Shown here: piece by piece, positions 51,328 to 59,136 of the stretch
How positions within the stretch are numbered: the first letter of the stretch is position 1
Layout: the number at the start of each line of letters is the position of its first letter
Origin: Oceanospirillum sp048264105
Lineage (GTDB): Bacteria > Pseudomonadota > Gammaproteobacteria > Pseudomonadales > Halomonadaceae
DNA length: 64,000 nucleotides
Assembly: GCA_048264105.1 (NCBI GenBank)
Contig: JBLXDJ010000010.1
Span: 1 to 64,000, forward strand
Reading direction: 5' to 3'
The notes under the pieces: generated by a model
The model's input: only the letters and a program-made list of their open reading frames with translations
Databases searched by the model: none
Told to the model about the DNA's origin: nothing
Translations under genes and position numbers: made by a program

Positions 51328-51405
51328 AATAAATATTATTTATTAATTTTTATTATTTAGGCACACCTCCTAAGATGCAAGCAACTATTCAGGAGGTGAC
51401 CCAAA

Positions 51406-52851
51406 ATGTCCGACAACGTATTCAAGAACTATATCGCAGGTGAGTGGGTAGACGGTGCCAAAGGTGCAATCGCAAACATCAGCCCGGCTGACCTGAGTGA
51501 CACCATCGGCCACTACGCCCAGGCAGATCAGGCTCAAACTGAAGCCGCTATCGCTGCTGCTGAAAAGGGTCAGCAGGAGTGGGCACTGTCCGGTCTGGAA
51601 CAGCGCTACGCCGTACTGATGGCTATTGGTGACGAACTGATCGCCCGTAAAGATGAGCTGGGTGAGATTCTGGCCCGTGAAGAGGGCAAAACACTGGCGG
51701 AAGGTGCCGGTGAAACCTATCGCTCCGGTCAGTTCTTCCACTACTACGCCGCAGAAGTGCTGCGTCAGATGGGCGAAACCGCAGACTCTGTGCGTCCAGG
51801 TATCGAAATTGAAACCCGCCGCGAGCCGGTCGGTGTTGTCGGCATTATCACCCCATGGAACTTCCCGACCGCAACCGGTGCCTGGAAGATCGCGCCAGCT
51901 CTTGCCTTTGGTAACGCTGTGGTCTGGAAACCGGCCAATCAGGTTCCGGCATCTGCATGGGCACTGACTGAAATTATCTCCCGCCAGAACCTGCCTGCAG
52001 GCACCTTCAATCTGGTAATGGGCCCGGGTGCCGAGGTGGGCGATGTGCTGATTAACTCCCGCAAGATCAACGCCCTTACCTTTACCGGCTCTCTGGAAAC
52101 CGGCCGTAAAGTCGCCGCAGCTACTGCAGTGAATCTGGTGAAATGCCAGCTGGAGATGGGTTCCAAGAACGCTCTGGTGGTACTGGATGATGCGGATCTG
52201 GATAACGCGGTTGAGTGCGCGGTAAACGGCGCGTTCGGGGGTACCGGTCAGAAATGTACTGCGTCTTCCCGCCTGATCGTCACCGAAGGTATTCACGACC
52301 GTTTTGTTGATGCCGTTGTTGAGCGCATGAAGAAGCTGGTGATCGGTCACCCGCTGAAAGAAGGCGTACACATCGGTGCGGTAGCCGATGCCCGTCAGAT
52401 GGAACAGAACCTGAAATATCTGGAGCTGGCCAAGTCTGAAGGCGGCAAGCTGGTTTACGGCGGTGAGGTGCTGAACGAAGAGACCGAAGGTTTCTATATG
52501 CAGCCTGCCCTGTTCACCGAAACCACCAACGAGATGACCATCAACCGCGAAGAAGCCTTCGCGCCGATCGCCTGCGTCATCAAGGTGAAAGATTACGATG
52601 AGGCGCTGGCGACCCTGAACGATACCAACTTCGGTCTGACCGGCGGTATCTGCACCGAGTCTCTGAAGTACGCATCCCACTTCAAACGTAACGCCAAAAC
52701 CGGTTGCGTGATGGTGAATCTGCCAACCGCAGGCACCGACTACCACGTACCGTTTGGTGGCCGTAAGGACTCCAGCTTCGGTCCCCGTGAACAGGGTACC
52801 TACGCGAAAGAGTTCTACACCGTAGTAAAAACCACCTACATCCGCCCATAA
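51406..52851 (+). CDS. NAD(P)-dependent aldehyde dehydrogenase (semialdehyde type)
   Basis: A 481-residue aldehyde dehydrogenase with catalytic Glu250 (LEMGSKNALVV) and Cys284 (GQKCTASSR), and the cofactor loop TFTGSLETGR. The start of the mature motifs, ITPWNFPTATGAWKIAPALA, and overall pattern recall alpha-ketoglutaric semialdehyde and related dehydrogenases. A strong AGGAGG precedes the ATG. It is the first gene of the rightward arm with an M19 peptidase and BCCT copy 2, suggesting that a betaine-type substrate is degraded through an aldehyde. The exact aldehyde is not known. Confidence 0.85.
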   Translation: MSDNVFKNYIAGEWVDGAKGAIANISPADLSDTIGHYAQADQAQTEAAIAAAEKGQQEWALSGLEQRYAVLMAIGDELIARKDELGEILAREEGKTLAEGAGETYRSGQFFHYYAAEVLRQMGETADSVRPGIEIETRREPVGVVGIITPWNFPTATGAWKIAPALAFGNAVVWKPANQVPASAWALTEIISRQNLPAGTFNLVMGPGAEVGDVLINSRKINALTFTGSLETGRKVAAATAVNLVKCQLEMGSKNALVVLDDADLDNAVECAVNGAFGGTGQKCTASSRLIVTEGIHDRFVDAVVERMKKLVIGHPLKEGVHIGAVADARQMEQNLKYLELAKSEGGKLVYGGEVLNEETEGFYMQPALFTETTNEMTINREEAFAPIACVIKVKDYDEALATLNDTNFGLTGGICTESLKYASHFKRNAKTGCVMVNLPTAGTDYHVPFGGRKDSSFGPREQGTYAKEFYTVVKTTYIRP

Positions 52852-52866
52852 CGGAGAACAGGTCTT

Positions 52867-53883
52867 ATGACATCACAGCCTAATAACAACAACGCGCTGC
52901 ATAAGGATCTGATTGTGATTGATGGTCTGCAGTATTCCAACTGGAACCGGACCATCTTTGAACAGCTGCGTGAAGGTGGTGTGACGATGGTGCATGCCAC
53001 CATCGTCTACCACGAACAGATCCGCGAGACCCTGCTGCGGATCGCCGAATGGAACCGTCTGTTTGAACAGAACAGCGATCTGATTATGCCGGTGAAGTCC
53101 GCCGATGATATCCGCTTAGCCAAGCAACTGGGCAAGGTGGGTGTGATGTTCGGTGCGCAGAACTGCTCTCCGATAGAAGACGATATCGGCATGATCGAGG
53201 TGATGCGCGAGCTGAACCTGATGATTATGCAGCTGACCTACAACAATCAGAGCCTGCTGGCCTGCGGTTGTTATGAGGCTGAGGACAGTGGTGTGACCCG
53301 CTTTGGACGCCAGGCGATTCAGGAGATGAACCGGGTCGGCATGGTGGTGGATATGAGCCACAGCGGTGAGCGCAGCACACTGGACGCCATTGAGATTTCT
53401 CAGCGTCCCATTGTGATCTCCCATGCTAACCCGCTGAGCTTCCACGAAGCCAAGCGCAACAAGTCAGACACGGTGCTGAAAGCGCTGGGGGAATCCGGCG
53501 GTCTGCTGGGCTTCAGCCTGTATCCATTCCACCTGAAAAACGGTTCGGACTGCACGCTGGAAGACTTCTGCGACATGGTGGCAAGCACGGCGGATCTGAT
53601 GGGTGTCGATCATATCGGCATCGGCACCGATCTGTGTCAGGACCAGCCGCTGTCCATTCTGGAGTGGATGCGTAACGGTCGCTGGTCCAAGCAGATGGAT
53701 TACGGCGAAGGCTCTAAATCCAATGCCGACTGGCCACGCCCCCTGTCCTGGTTCCGTGACAGCCGCGATTTTCCAAACCTTACTGCAGGCTTACTCAACC
53801 GTGGCTTCAGCCCGGATGAGGTTGCCAAAATCATGGGCCGCAACTGGCTCAACTTCCTCGATGATGCCCTAAAACCTGCCTGA
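52867..53883 (+). CDS. M19 (membrane dipeptidase-like) amidohydrolase
   Basis: A 338-residue member of peptidase family M19. Metal-site remnants are MVVDMSHSGERS, ISHANP and GIGTDL. The usual first ligand pair (DGHND) is replaced by IDGLQYSNWN, as in the PA5396-type proteins of the Pseudomonas glycine-betaine/dimethylglycine regulon. It follows the aldehyde dehydrogenase by 15 bases. The similarity to the betaine-linked branch supports a role in quaternary-amine catabolism; true peptidase activity is doubtful. Confidence 0.8.
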   Translation: MTSQPNNNNALHKDLIVIDGLQYSNWNRTIFEQLREGGVTMVHATIVYHEQIRETLLRIAEWNRLFEQNSDLIMPVKSADDIRLAKQLGKVGVMFGAQNCSPIEDDIGMIEVMRELNLMIMQLTYNNQSLLACGCYEAEDSGVTRFGRQAIQEMNRVGMVVDMSHSGERSTLDAIEISQRPIVISHANPLSFHEAKRNKSDTVLKALGESGGLLGFSLYPFHLKNGSDCTLEDFCDMVASTADLMGVDHIGIGTDLCQDQPLSILEWMRNGRWSKQMDYGEGSKSNADWPRPLSWFRDSRDFPNLTAGLLNRGFSPDEVAKIMGRNWLNFLDDALKPA

Positions 53884-53897
53884 TACCGATAAGTGCC

Positions 53898-53927
53898 AGC
53901 ACCAACTCTCTCCGGAGTTGGCGCTTT
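53898..53927 (+). terminator. Terminator or attenuator between M19 gene and BCCT copy 2
   Basis: A stem AGC-CCAACTC/GAGTTGG-GCT with a one-base mismatch is followed by TTATC. The T run is short, so read-through into the transporter is possible. Confidence 0.6.
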
Positions 53928-54020
53928 ATCTCTGAGAGGACAGGACAACCCCATAGCTCTGATGCTCCGGCAGATGAGCCCTGATAGCGACAACAATAAA
54001 AGAACATCAGGAGATTTCTA

Positions 54021-55583
54021 ATGAACGATACAACCCAGGTTCAGTCCCCGGAACAAAGCTCTGCGGCGAATAAACCCGCATTCTTTGACGGCGTGGACAT
54101 GCCCGTTTTCCTGATCAGCGGCGGTATTCTGTCACTGTTCGCCATTTTTGCCCTTTACGATATCGATATGGTGTCCGGATGGGTGAATACCGGCTTCGCT
54201 GCCTCGACCAAATACTTTGGTGCCTATTGGCAGGTACTGCTGTTACTGACTTTTGTGATCGGCTTAGTGCTGACGATAGGCCGCACCGGCTCCGTTGTAC
54301 TGGGTAATCTGGCAAGACCGGAGATGTCCACGTTTAAGTGGATCTCCATCATTATGTGTACCCTGCTGGCCGGTGGTGGCGTCTTCTGGGCGGCAGCTGA
54401 ACCCATGGCACACTTTACTTCGCCGCCACCTCTGTTTGGCGGTGAGACCGGAACTGCAAGCGCAGCCTATAACGCACTGGCGCAAAGCTTTATGCACTGG
54501 GGTTTTCTGGCCTGGGCGATTCTGGGCAGTCTGACCGGTGTTGTCTTTATGTACCTGCACTACGAGAAAGGCCTGCCACTGAAACCCCGTACCCTGCTTT
54601 ATCCGGTGCTGGGTGACAAGGTTATGAAGGGCCCGCTGGGTGCTATCGTGGATGCCGCCTGTGTGCTGGCAGTTGTAGCCGGAACCGTTGGCCCCATTGG
54701 TTTCTTAGGTCTGCAGGTCAGCTTTGGTCTGGAAAAACTGTTTGGTATTCCTGATGTGTATGCCACTCAGGTGACGATCCTGATGGCGTTAATCGCGATC
54801 TATACCCTGTCTGCTGTGAGTGGTGTGACCAAAGGTATTCAGTTTCTGAGTAGCGCCAACGTTATTCTGGCGGTCGTGCTGATGGTCTTCATTCTGCTCT
54901 TTGGCCCAACCGCCTTTATTATTGACGGTTACCTGCACTCGTTCGGTATCTATATCGACAAGTTCATCCCGATGGCTACGTTTCGCGCTAACCCGGGCTG
55001 GTTAGACTGGTGGACCGTGTTCTTCTGGGGTTGGTTCCTAGGTTATGGCCCGCTGATGGCAATGTTTGTTGCCCGCATCTCCCGTGGCCGCACCATCCGT
55101 GAAATGATCCTGCTGATATCCATTGTGGCACCTGTGATCACCTGTTTCTGGTTCACCATTGTTGGCGGTAGCGGTCTTTTCTATGAGCTGCAGAACCCCG
55201 GCGTAATCTCCGGCCCGTTCACCGGCTTTAACCTGCCCGCAGCACTGCTGGCGATTACCGAACAGCTACCGCTGGGCGGACTGATCTCGGTGCTGTTCCT
55301 GATTCTGACCACCATCTTTGTCGCCACCACCGGTGACTCTATGACCTATGCCGTTTCTATGGTGATGACAGGTACGGATCACCCGCAGTCCGGCATCCGT
55401 GTCTTCTGGGGTGTGATGATGGGTCTGGTTGCCGCACTGCTGATCTCTATCGGCTCCGGCGGTATCAGCGCCCTGCAGTCCTTTATTGTGATTACCGCAG
55501 TGCCGGTATCCCTAGTGCTGCTGCCCTCCCTTTGGACCGCACCTCAGATCGCCCGCAAGATGGCGGATGAGCAAGGCCTGTAA
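54021..55583 (+). CDS. BCCT-family betaine/carnitine/choline transporter, copy 2
   Basis: A 520-residue close paralogue of the transporter at 44980, differing mainly in the first 20 residues. The same signatures are present (GTVGPIGFLGLQVSFGLEKL, DWWTVFFWGWFLGYGPLMAM). AGGAG precedes the ATG. It lies downstream of the aldehyde dehydrogenase and M19 genes and before a RidA gene, and so is the more likely catabolic transporter. A half-site GATAAG of the cluster operator is at 53888-53893. Confidence 0.93.
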   Translation: MNDTTQVQSPEQSSAANKPAFFDGVDMPVFLISGGILSLFAIFALYDIDMVSGWVNTGFAASTKYFGAYWQVLLLLTFVIGLVLTIGRTGSVVLGNLARPEMSTFKWISIIMCTLLAGGGVFWAAAEPMAHFTSPPPLFGGETGTASAAYNALAQSFMHWGFLAWAILGSLTGVVFMYLHYEKGLPLKPRTLLYPVLGDKVMKGPLGAIVDAACVLAVVAGTVGPIGFLGLQVSFGLEKLFGIPDVYATQVTILMALIAIYTLSAVSGVTKGIQFLSSANVILAVVLMVFILLFGPTAFIIDGYLHSFGIYIDKFIPMATFRANPGWLDWWTVFFWGWFLGYGPLMAMFVARISRGRTIREMILLISIVAPVITCFWFTIVGGSGLFYELQNPGVISGPFTGFNLPAALLAITEQLPLGGLISVLFLILTTIFVATTGDSMTYAVSMVMTGTDHPQSGIRVFWGVMMGLVAALLISIGSGGISALQSFIVITAVPVSLVLLPSLWTAPQIARKMADEQGL

Positions 55584-55605
55584 CCCATTAGTAAAACCCG
55601 GTAAT

Positions 55606-55631
55606 CCGACCCTTTCTGCCCGAAGGGTCGG
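55606..55631 (+). terminator. Hairpin after BCCT copy 2
   Basis: A 9-bp stem CCGACCCTT/AAGGGTCGG with an 8-base loop; what follows (CTTACTC) is only moderately T-rich. Confidence 0.55.
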
Positions 55632-55683
55632 CTTACTCACTAAACACTGTTTTTGTTAACTGACCTTGTGGATATCCCTTGTT

Positions 55684-56064
55684 ATGAAACACGCTGTAAA
55701 AACCGATCTCTTCGCCTCTAAAGCACCGCTGGAATGGGCCATTATTGCTAACGGCCAACTCTCTACCGCACAGATTCCCATTGATAAAGAAGGTCAGGTT
55801 GTAGAAGGTGGTATTGAGGCTCAGGCGCGTCAGACCATGGAAAACCTGAAACACACCATGGAAGCCGCAGAGCTGACCATGGATCACATCACCCAGGTGC
55901 TGATCTATGTAACCGCACGGGAGCAACTTCCGGTCTTCAATAAGGTATATGGTGAGTATTTCAACGCGCCCTATCCAAACCGTGCGGCGATGATTGTTGC
56001 GGGATTAGCCCGCGAAGAGATGTTGTGTGAAGTAGTGGCCTACGCGGCTGTGCCACAGGCATAA
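55684..56064 (+). CDS. RidA-family enamine/imine deaminase
   Basis: A 126-residue YjgF/YER057c/UK114 protein. RidA proteins hydrolyse reactive enamines and imines formed by PLP enzymes and amine oxidation. The conserved arginine and C-terminal glutamate regions are seen in PNRAAMIVAGLAREEMLCEV. The ATG at 55684 is used; a TTG six codons earlier is possible. Its place after BCCT copy 2 suggests it clears an imine made by the pathway, in agreement with the Ldh2-like look of the DUF3726 protein. Confidence 0.85.
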   Translation: MKHAVKTDLFASKAPLEWAIIANGQLSTAQIPIDKEGQVVEGGIEAQARQTMENLKHTMEAAELTMDHITQVLIYVTAREQLPVFNKVYGEYFNAPYPNRAAMIVAGLAREEMLCEVVAYAAVPQA

Positions 56065-56160
56065 CAGAGAAAGTCTTCCGTTTTGTTTACCCACTAAGAT
56101 GACCCTATCGGCTTTCGCCACAGTTTAAAAAGTGTTGGTAAACGGTTGCCTATGGCAACA

Positions 56161-56191
56161 AAGCGAGTCCCGTGCCGGACTCGCTTTTTTT
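56161..56191 (+). terminator. Terminator after the RidA gene
   Basis: A perfect 10-bp stem AAGCGAGTCC/GGACTCGCTT with a 6-base loop is followed by a run of T. Confidence 0.92.
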
Positions 56192-56214
56192 ATCGCTAAA
56201 AATAAGCGAATTTC

Positions 56215-56772
56215 TTATTTCAGCATATGCTCGCGGTAATGCTTCAACTCGTTGATAGAGTCTTTAATGTCGTCCATCGCCAGATGCGAACCGCCTTTCT
56301 GAACACTTTTCGCCACATCCGGGTACCAGTTTTTCGCCAGAATTTTCAGGGAGCTTACATCCAGATGACGGTAGTTAAAGAACTTCTCCAGACGCGGCAT
56401 CTCTTTTACCAGAAAACGACGATCCTGCTGGATGCTGTTTCCGCACATCGGTGATTTGCCCGGCTCGACATATTGCAGCAGAAATTCGATAGTTTTCTCT
56501 TCCGCTTCCTGCATGCTGGTTTTACTGTCGAGCACACGCTGAGTCAGTCCGGATGAGCCATGCTGCTTAGTGCACCACTCACCCATTTCATCCATCACCG
56601 CTTTAGGCTTGGCGATGGCAAAGGTTGGGCCTTCGGCAATGATATTCAGTTCAGAATCGGTCACGACCGTTGCGATCTCGATAATGGTATCGCGCTCAGG
56701 TTCAAGACCTGTCATCTCCAGATCGATCCAGATCAGGTTGTTCGCTTTATTCGATTCGGTTGCCTGTGTCAT
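56215..56772 (-). CDS. orn: Oligoribonuclease
   Basis: A 185-residue DEDDh exonuclease degrading 2-5 nucleotide RNAs, including pGpG from c-di-GMP. Motifs WIDLEMTGLEPERD, GNSIQQDRRFLVKEMPRLE and HLAMDDIKDSI give the catalytic residues. It is divergent from rsgA, the standard core pairing. Confidence 0.97.
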   Translation of the reverse strand: MTQATESNKANNLIWIDLEMTGLEPERDTIIEIATVVTDSELNIIAEGPTFAIAKPKAVMDEMGEWCTKQHGSSGLTQRVLDSKTSMQEAEEKTIEFLLQYVEPGKSPMCGNSIQQDRRFLVKEMPRLEKFFNYRHLDVSSLKILAKNWYPDVAKSVQKGGSHLAMDDIKDSINELKHYREHMLK

Positions 56773-57092
56773 AACGCCCGGGGCTCCTTTCTCTTGCTTG
56801 TGAAGCGACTGAAATCCCAGGTAAACCTGAGCATCCTCGTCGGTCAGAGAATAATGTGTTTAAAGTTAGCTTTGAGTTACTGCAAAGTATAAGGATATTT
56901 ATCAGACAAACCCAATGTTGAACCGCTATTTTCTGTTTTTAGTATCCCACTAGCATGAGACGCTACAGACAAAGACACTCTGCAACGGAAAACTATCGTT
57001 TGTCAGCGCTAAAAGTAAGGGGCTTTTTGCCGGTTATGCTAGAATCGGCCTCACATCCAGCAGTGCCTCATCCAAAGTGATAACGAATATCC
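56773..57092. promoter_or_regulatory. Divergent orn/rsgA promoter region
   Basis: A 320-base gap without a gene. The only clear element is the extended -10 at 57037-57045 for rsgA. Confidence 0.5.
57037..57045 (+). promoter_or_regulatory. Extended -10 element of rsgA
   Basis: TGCTAGAAT fits the TGn-TAnnnT extended -10 form and lies 48 bases upstream of the rsgA start. No strong -35 was found. Confidence 0.45.
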
Positions 57093-58133
57093 ATGAGCAA
57101 ACGTAAATTAAATCGCCGTCAGAAATGGCGTGTTGAAAAGATTCAGAAAGAGCGGGCATCCCGGGTCAGTCGTAAAGATCAGGAGATCGATGAGAAGCTG
57201 AATGCCGGTGAACTCGGTGCCGAACAGGAAGGCCAGATCATCGCTCACTACGGTCGCCAGGTTGACGTCGAAGGGGTCAGCAGTCCGGATCACGATAATC
57301 AGTATCAGGGAAAAGTTCACCGCTGCTATATGCGGGCCAATATTGATGCACTGGTTACCGGTGACAGGGTTGTCTGGCGTCCCGGTCCTGACAATGATGG
57401 TGTTGTCGTTGCCCGACTGGATCGTGACAACGCGCTGATGCGGCCGGACACCCGAGGTCAGCTCAAGCCGGTAGCTGCCAACATCGACTACATTGTTATC
57501 GTTTTTGCTCCTGAGCCTCATGCCCACGCCAACCTGATCGATCGTTATATTGTTGCGGCAGAAAGCACCGGTATCGAACCTGTATTGCTGCTGAACAAAA
57601 CCGACCTGCTGAATGCCGATAACGCTCCCCGACTGCTTGAAATGGCAGAACGCTATCAGCAGATCGGCTATAAGGTGCTCACCGCCTCTACCGTTGAGGA
57701 AGACGGCCTGACGGTACTGAACCAACTTCTCGATAACAAAGTGAGTGTCTTTGTAGGTCAGTCCGGTGTGGGTAAATCATCACTGGTGAACGTCCTTCTG
57801 CCGGGGATCAACCTTCGGGTCGGCGAGCTTTCCGAGCAAACCCGTAAAGGGATGCACACCACCACCACGGCGATGCTGTTCCATTTACCGGACGGTGGCG
57901 ACCTGATCGACTCACCGGGGATTCGTGAATTTGGCCTCTGGCATATTGATGAGCGCCAGGTTGCAGAGGGATTCCGCGAGTTTGATGGTTTGCTGGGCGG
58001 CTGCAAGTTCCGTGACTGCACACACCGTCAGGAACCCGGTTGCGCCCTCAGGGATGCACTGGATGCCGGTGAGATCAGTCCTGAACGCTTTGAGAGTTAT
58101 CACCGTATTATTGCATCATTGGACGAGTTCTAG
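57093..58133 (+). CDS. rsgA: Ribosome small-subunit-dependent GTPase A
   Basis: A 346-residue circularly permuted GTPase helping 30S maturation. An OB fold (about 65-130) is followed by G motifs in permuted order, LLNKTDL before GQSGVGKSSLVN, then DSPGIREF. A zinc finger is formed by GGCKFRDCTHRQEPGC. The basic N-terminus MSKRKLNRRQKWRVEKIQKE is typical. Confidence 0.97.
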   Translation: MSKRKLNRRQKWRVEKIQKERASRVSRKDQEIDEKLNAGELGAEQEGQIIAHYGRQVDVEGVSSPDHDNQYQGKVHRCYMRANIDALVTGDRVVWRPGPDNDGVVVARLDRDNALMRPDTRGQLKPVAANIDYIVIVFAPEPHAHANLIDRYIVAAESTGIEPVLLLNKTDLLNADNAPRLLEMAERYQQIGYKVLTASTVEEDGLTVLNQLLDNKVSVFVGQSGVGKSSLVNVLLPGINLRVGELSEQTRKGMHTTTTAMLFHLPDGGDLIDSPGIREFGLWHIDERQVAEGFREFDGLLGGCKFRDCTHRQEPGCALRDALDAGEISPERFESYHRIIASLDEF

Positions 58134-58174
58134 TCTGATCAACAAACGGTTAGCCCTGTCTTGCAGGGCGAGAA

Positions 58175-59047
58175 GTGAATAACATCATGCCTCATCAGTC
58201 GCTGTTCGAGTTTATACAAAACCACCCCCGCCTTTTGATTCTGACCGGAGCCGGTATCAGTACCGATTCCGGCATCCCGGATTACCGGGATCAGAAAGGT
58301 GAGTGGAAACGCAAACAGCCGGTGCAGCATGGCGACTTCATGAAAAGTGAAGCCGTGCGTCAACGCTACTGGGGACGCAGCCTGATTGGATGGCCGGTGA
58401 TTCGTGATGCCAGACCGAATCCCGCCCATCATGCCCTGGCAGAGCTGGAAGCGATGGGGCATGTTGAGTTGCTGGTCACACAGAATGTTGACCGCCTGCA
58501 TCAGCAAGCTGGCAGCCAGAACGTGATCGACCTGCATGGCCGTTCTGATGAAGTGGTCTGTATGGGTTGTGATTACCGTGCCAAACGGGATCAGATTCAT
58601 GATGACAGTGCCCGCCTAAACCCTGAATTTACCCGCTTCACCGCTGAGACAGCACCGGATGGCGATGCCGATCTGGAAGTCGACTTCTCCACATTTAAAG
58701 TACCTGCCTGTCCGCACTGCTCCGGTATTCTGAAACCTGACGTGGTCTTTTTTGGTGACAATGTACCCAGAGAACGCGTGACAGAGGTGTCAGATGCTTT
58801 GGATCGTGCCGATGGTCTGCTGATTATCGGTTCATCTTTGATGGTTTTTTCCGGCTTTCGCTTCTGCCGTTATGCCGAGGAACGGGGTAAACCGATGGCA
58901 GCGCTGACGATGGGGAGAACCCGTGCCGATGATATTCTGCAGCTCAAGCTGGATGCCGCCATTGGACCAACCCTGGCAGCGGTGGCTCAGATGCTTCGCC
59001 AACAAGCTGATAGCACTGATAGCCAGGAAACGAAAAAGCCCGCCTAG
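58175..59047 (+). CDS. NAD-dependent sirtuin, class II (SIRT4-like)
   Basis: A 290-residue sirtuin. It has GAGISTDSGIPDYRD, TQNVDRLHQQAG with the catalytic histidine in DLHGRSDEV, a zinc site CMGC...CPHC, and GSSLMVFSG. The sequence QHGDF...RQRYWGRSLIGWP and NPAHHALAELE follow mitochondrial SIRT4 rather than E. coli CobB. SIRT4-type enzymes remove lipoyl, biotinyl or acyl groups from lysine. The start is GTG at 58175 with AGGG six bases upstream; an ATG four codons later is possible. Confidence 0.88.
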   Translation: MNNIMPHQSLFEFIQNHPRLLILTGAGISTDSGIPDYRDQKGEWKRKQPVQHGDFMKSEAVRQRYWGRSLIGWPVIRDARPNPAHHALAELEAMGHVELLVTQNVDRLHQQAGSQNVIDLHGRSDEVVCMGCDYRAKRDQIHDDSARLNPEFTRFTAETAPDGDADLEVDFSTFKVPACPHCSGILKPDVVFFGDNVPRERVTEVSDALDRADGLLIIGSSLMVFSGFRFCRYAEERGKPMAALTMGRTRADDILQLKLDAAIGPTLAAVAQMLRQQADSTDSQETKKPA

Positions 59048-59090
59048 CCAACCAATATCCTGTTACAGGAACCTGGGCTAAACGGGCTTT
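59033..59090. terminator. Three-stem bidirectional terminator
   Basis: Nested stems AAAGCCCG/CGGGCTTT, TAGCC/GGCTA and TCCTG/CAGGA form one extended fold that includes the sirtuin stop codon. It is flanked by five A on the left and three T on the right, so it can end both the sirtuin and the motB transcripts. Confidence 0.75.
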
Positions 59091-59136
59091 CTGACCGCTT
59101 TATCTAAGCTGGATCTTTATCTGAGACCACACAAGG

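Noticed and set aside
51385..52746. 453-codon open frame on the minus strand
   Set aside because: It is antisense to the aldehyde dehydrogenase, which has all catalytic residues and a strong ribosome site.
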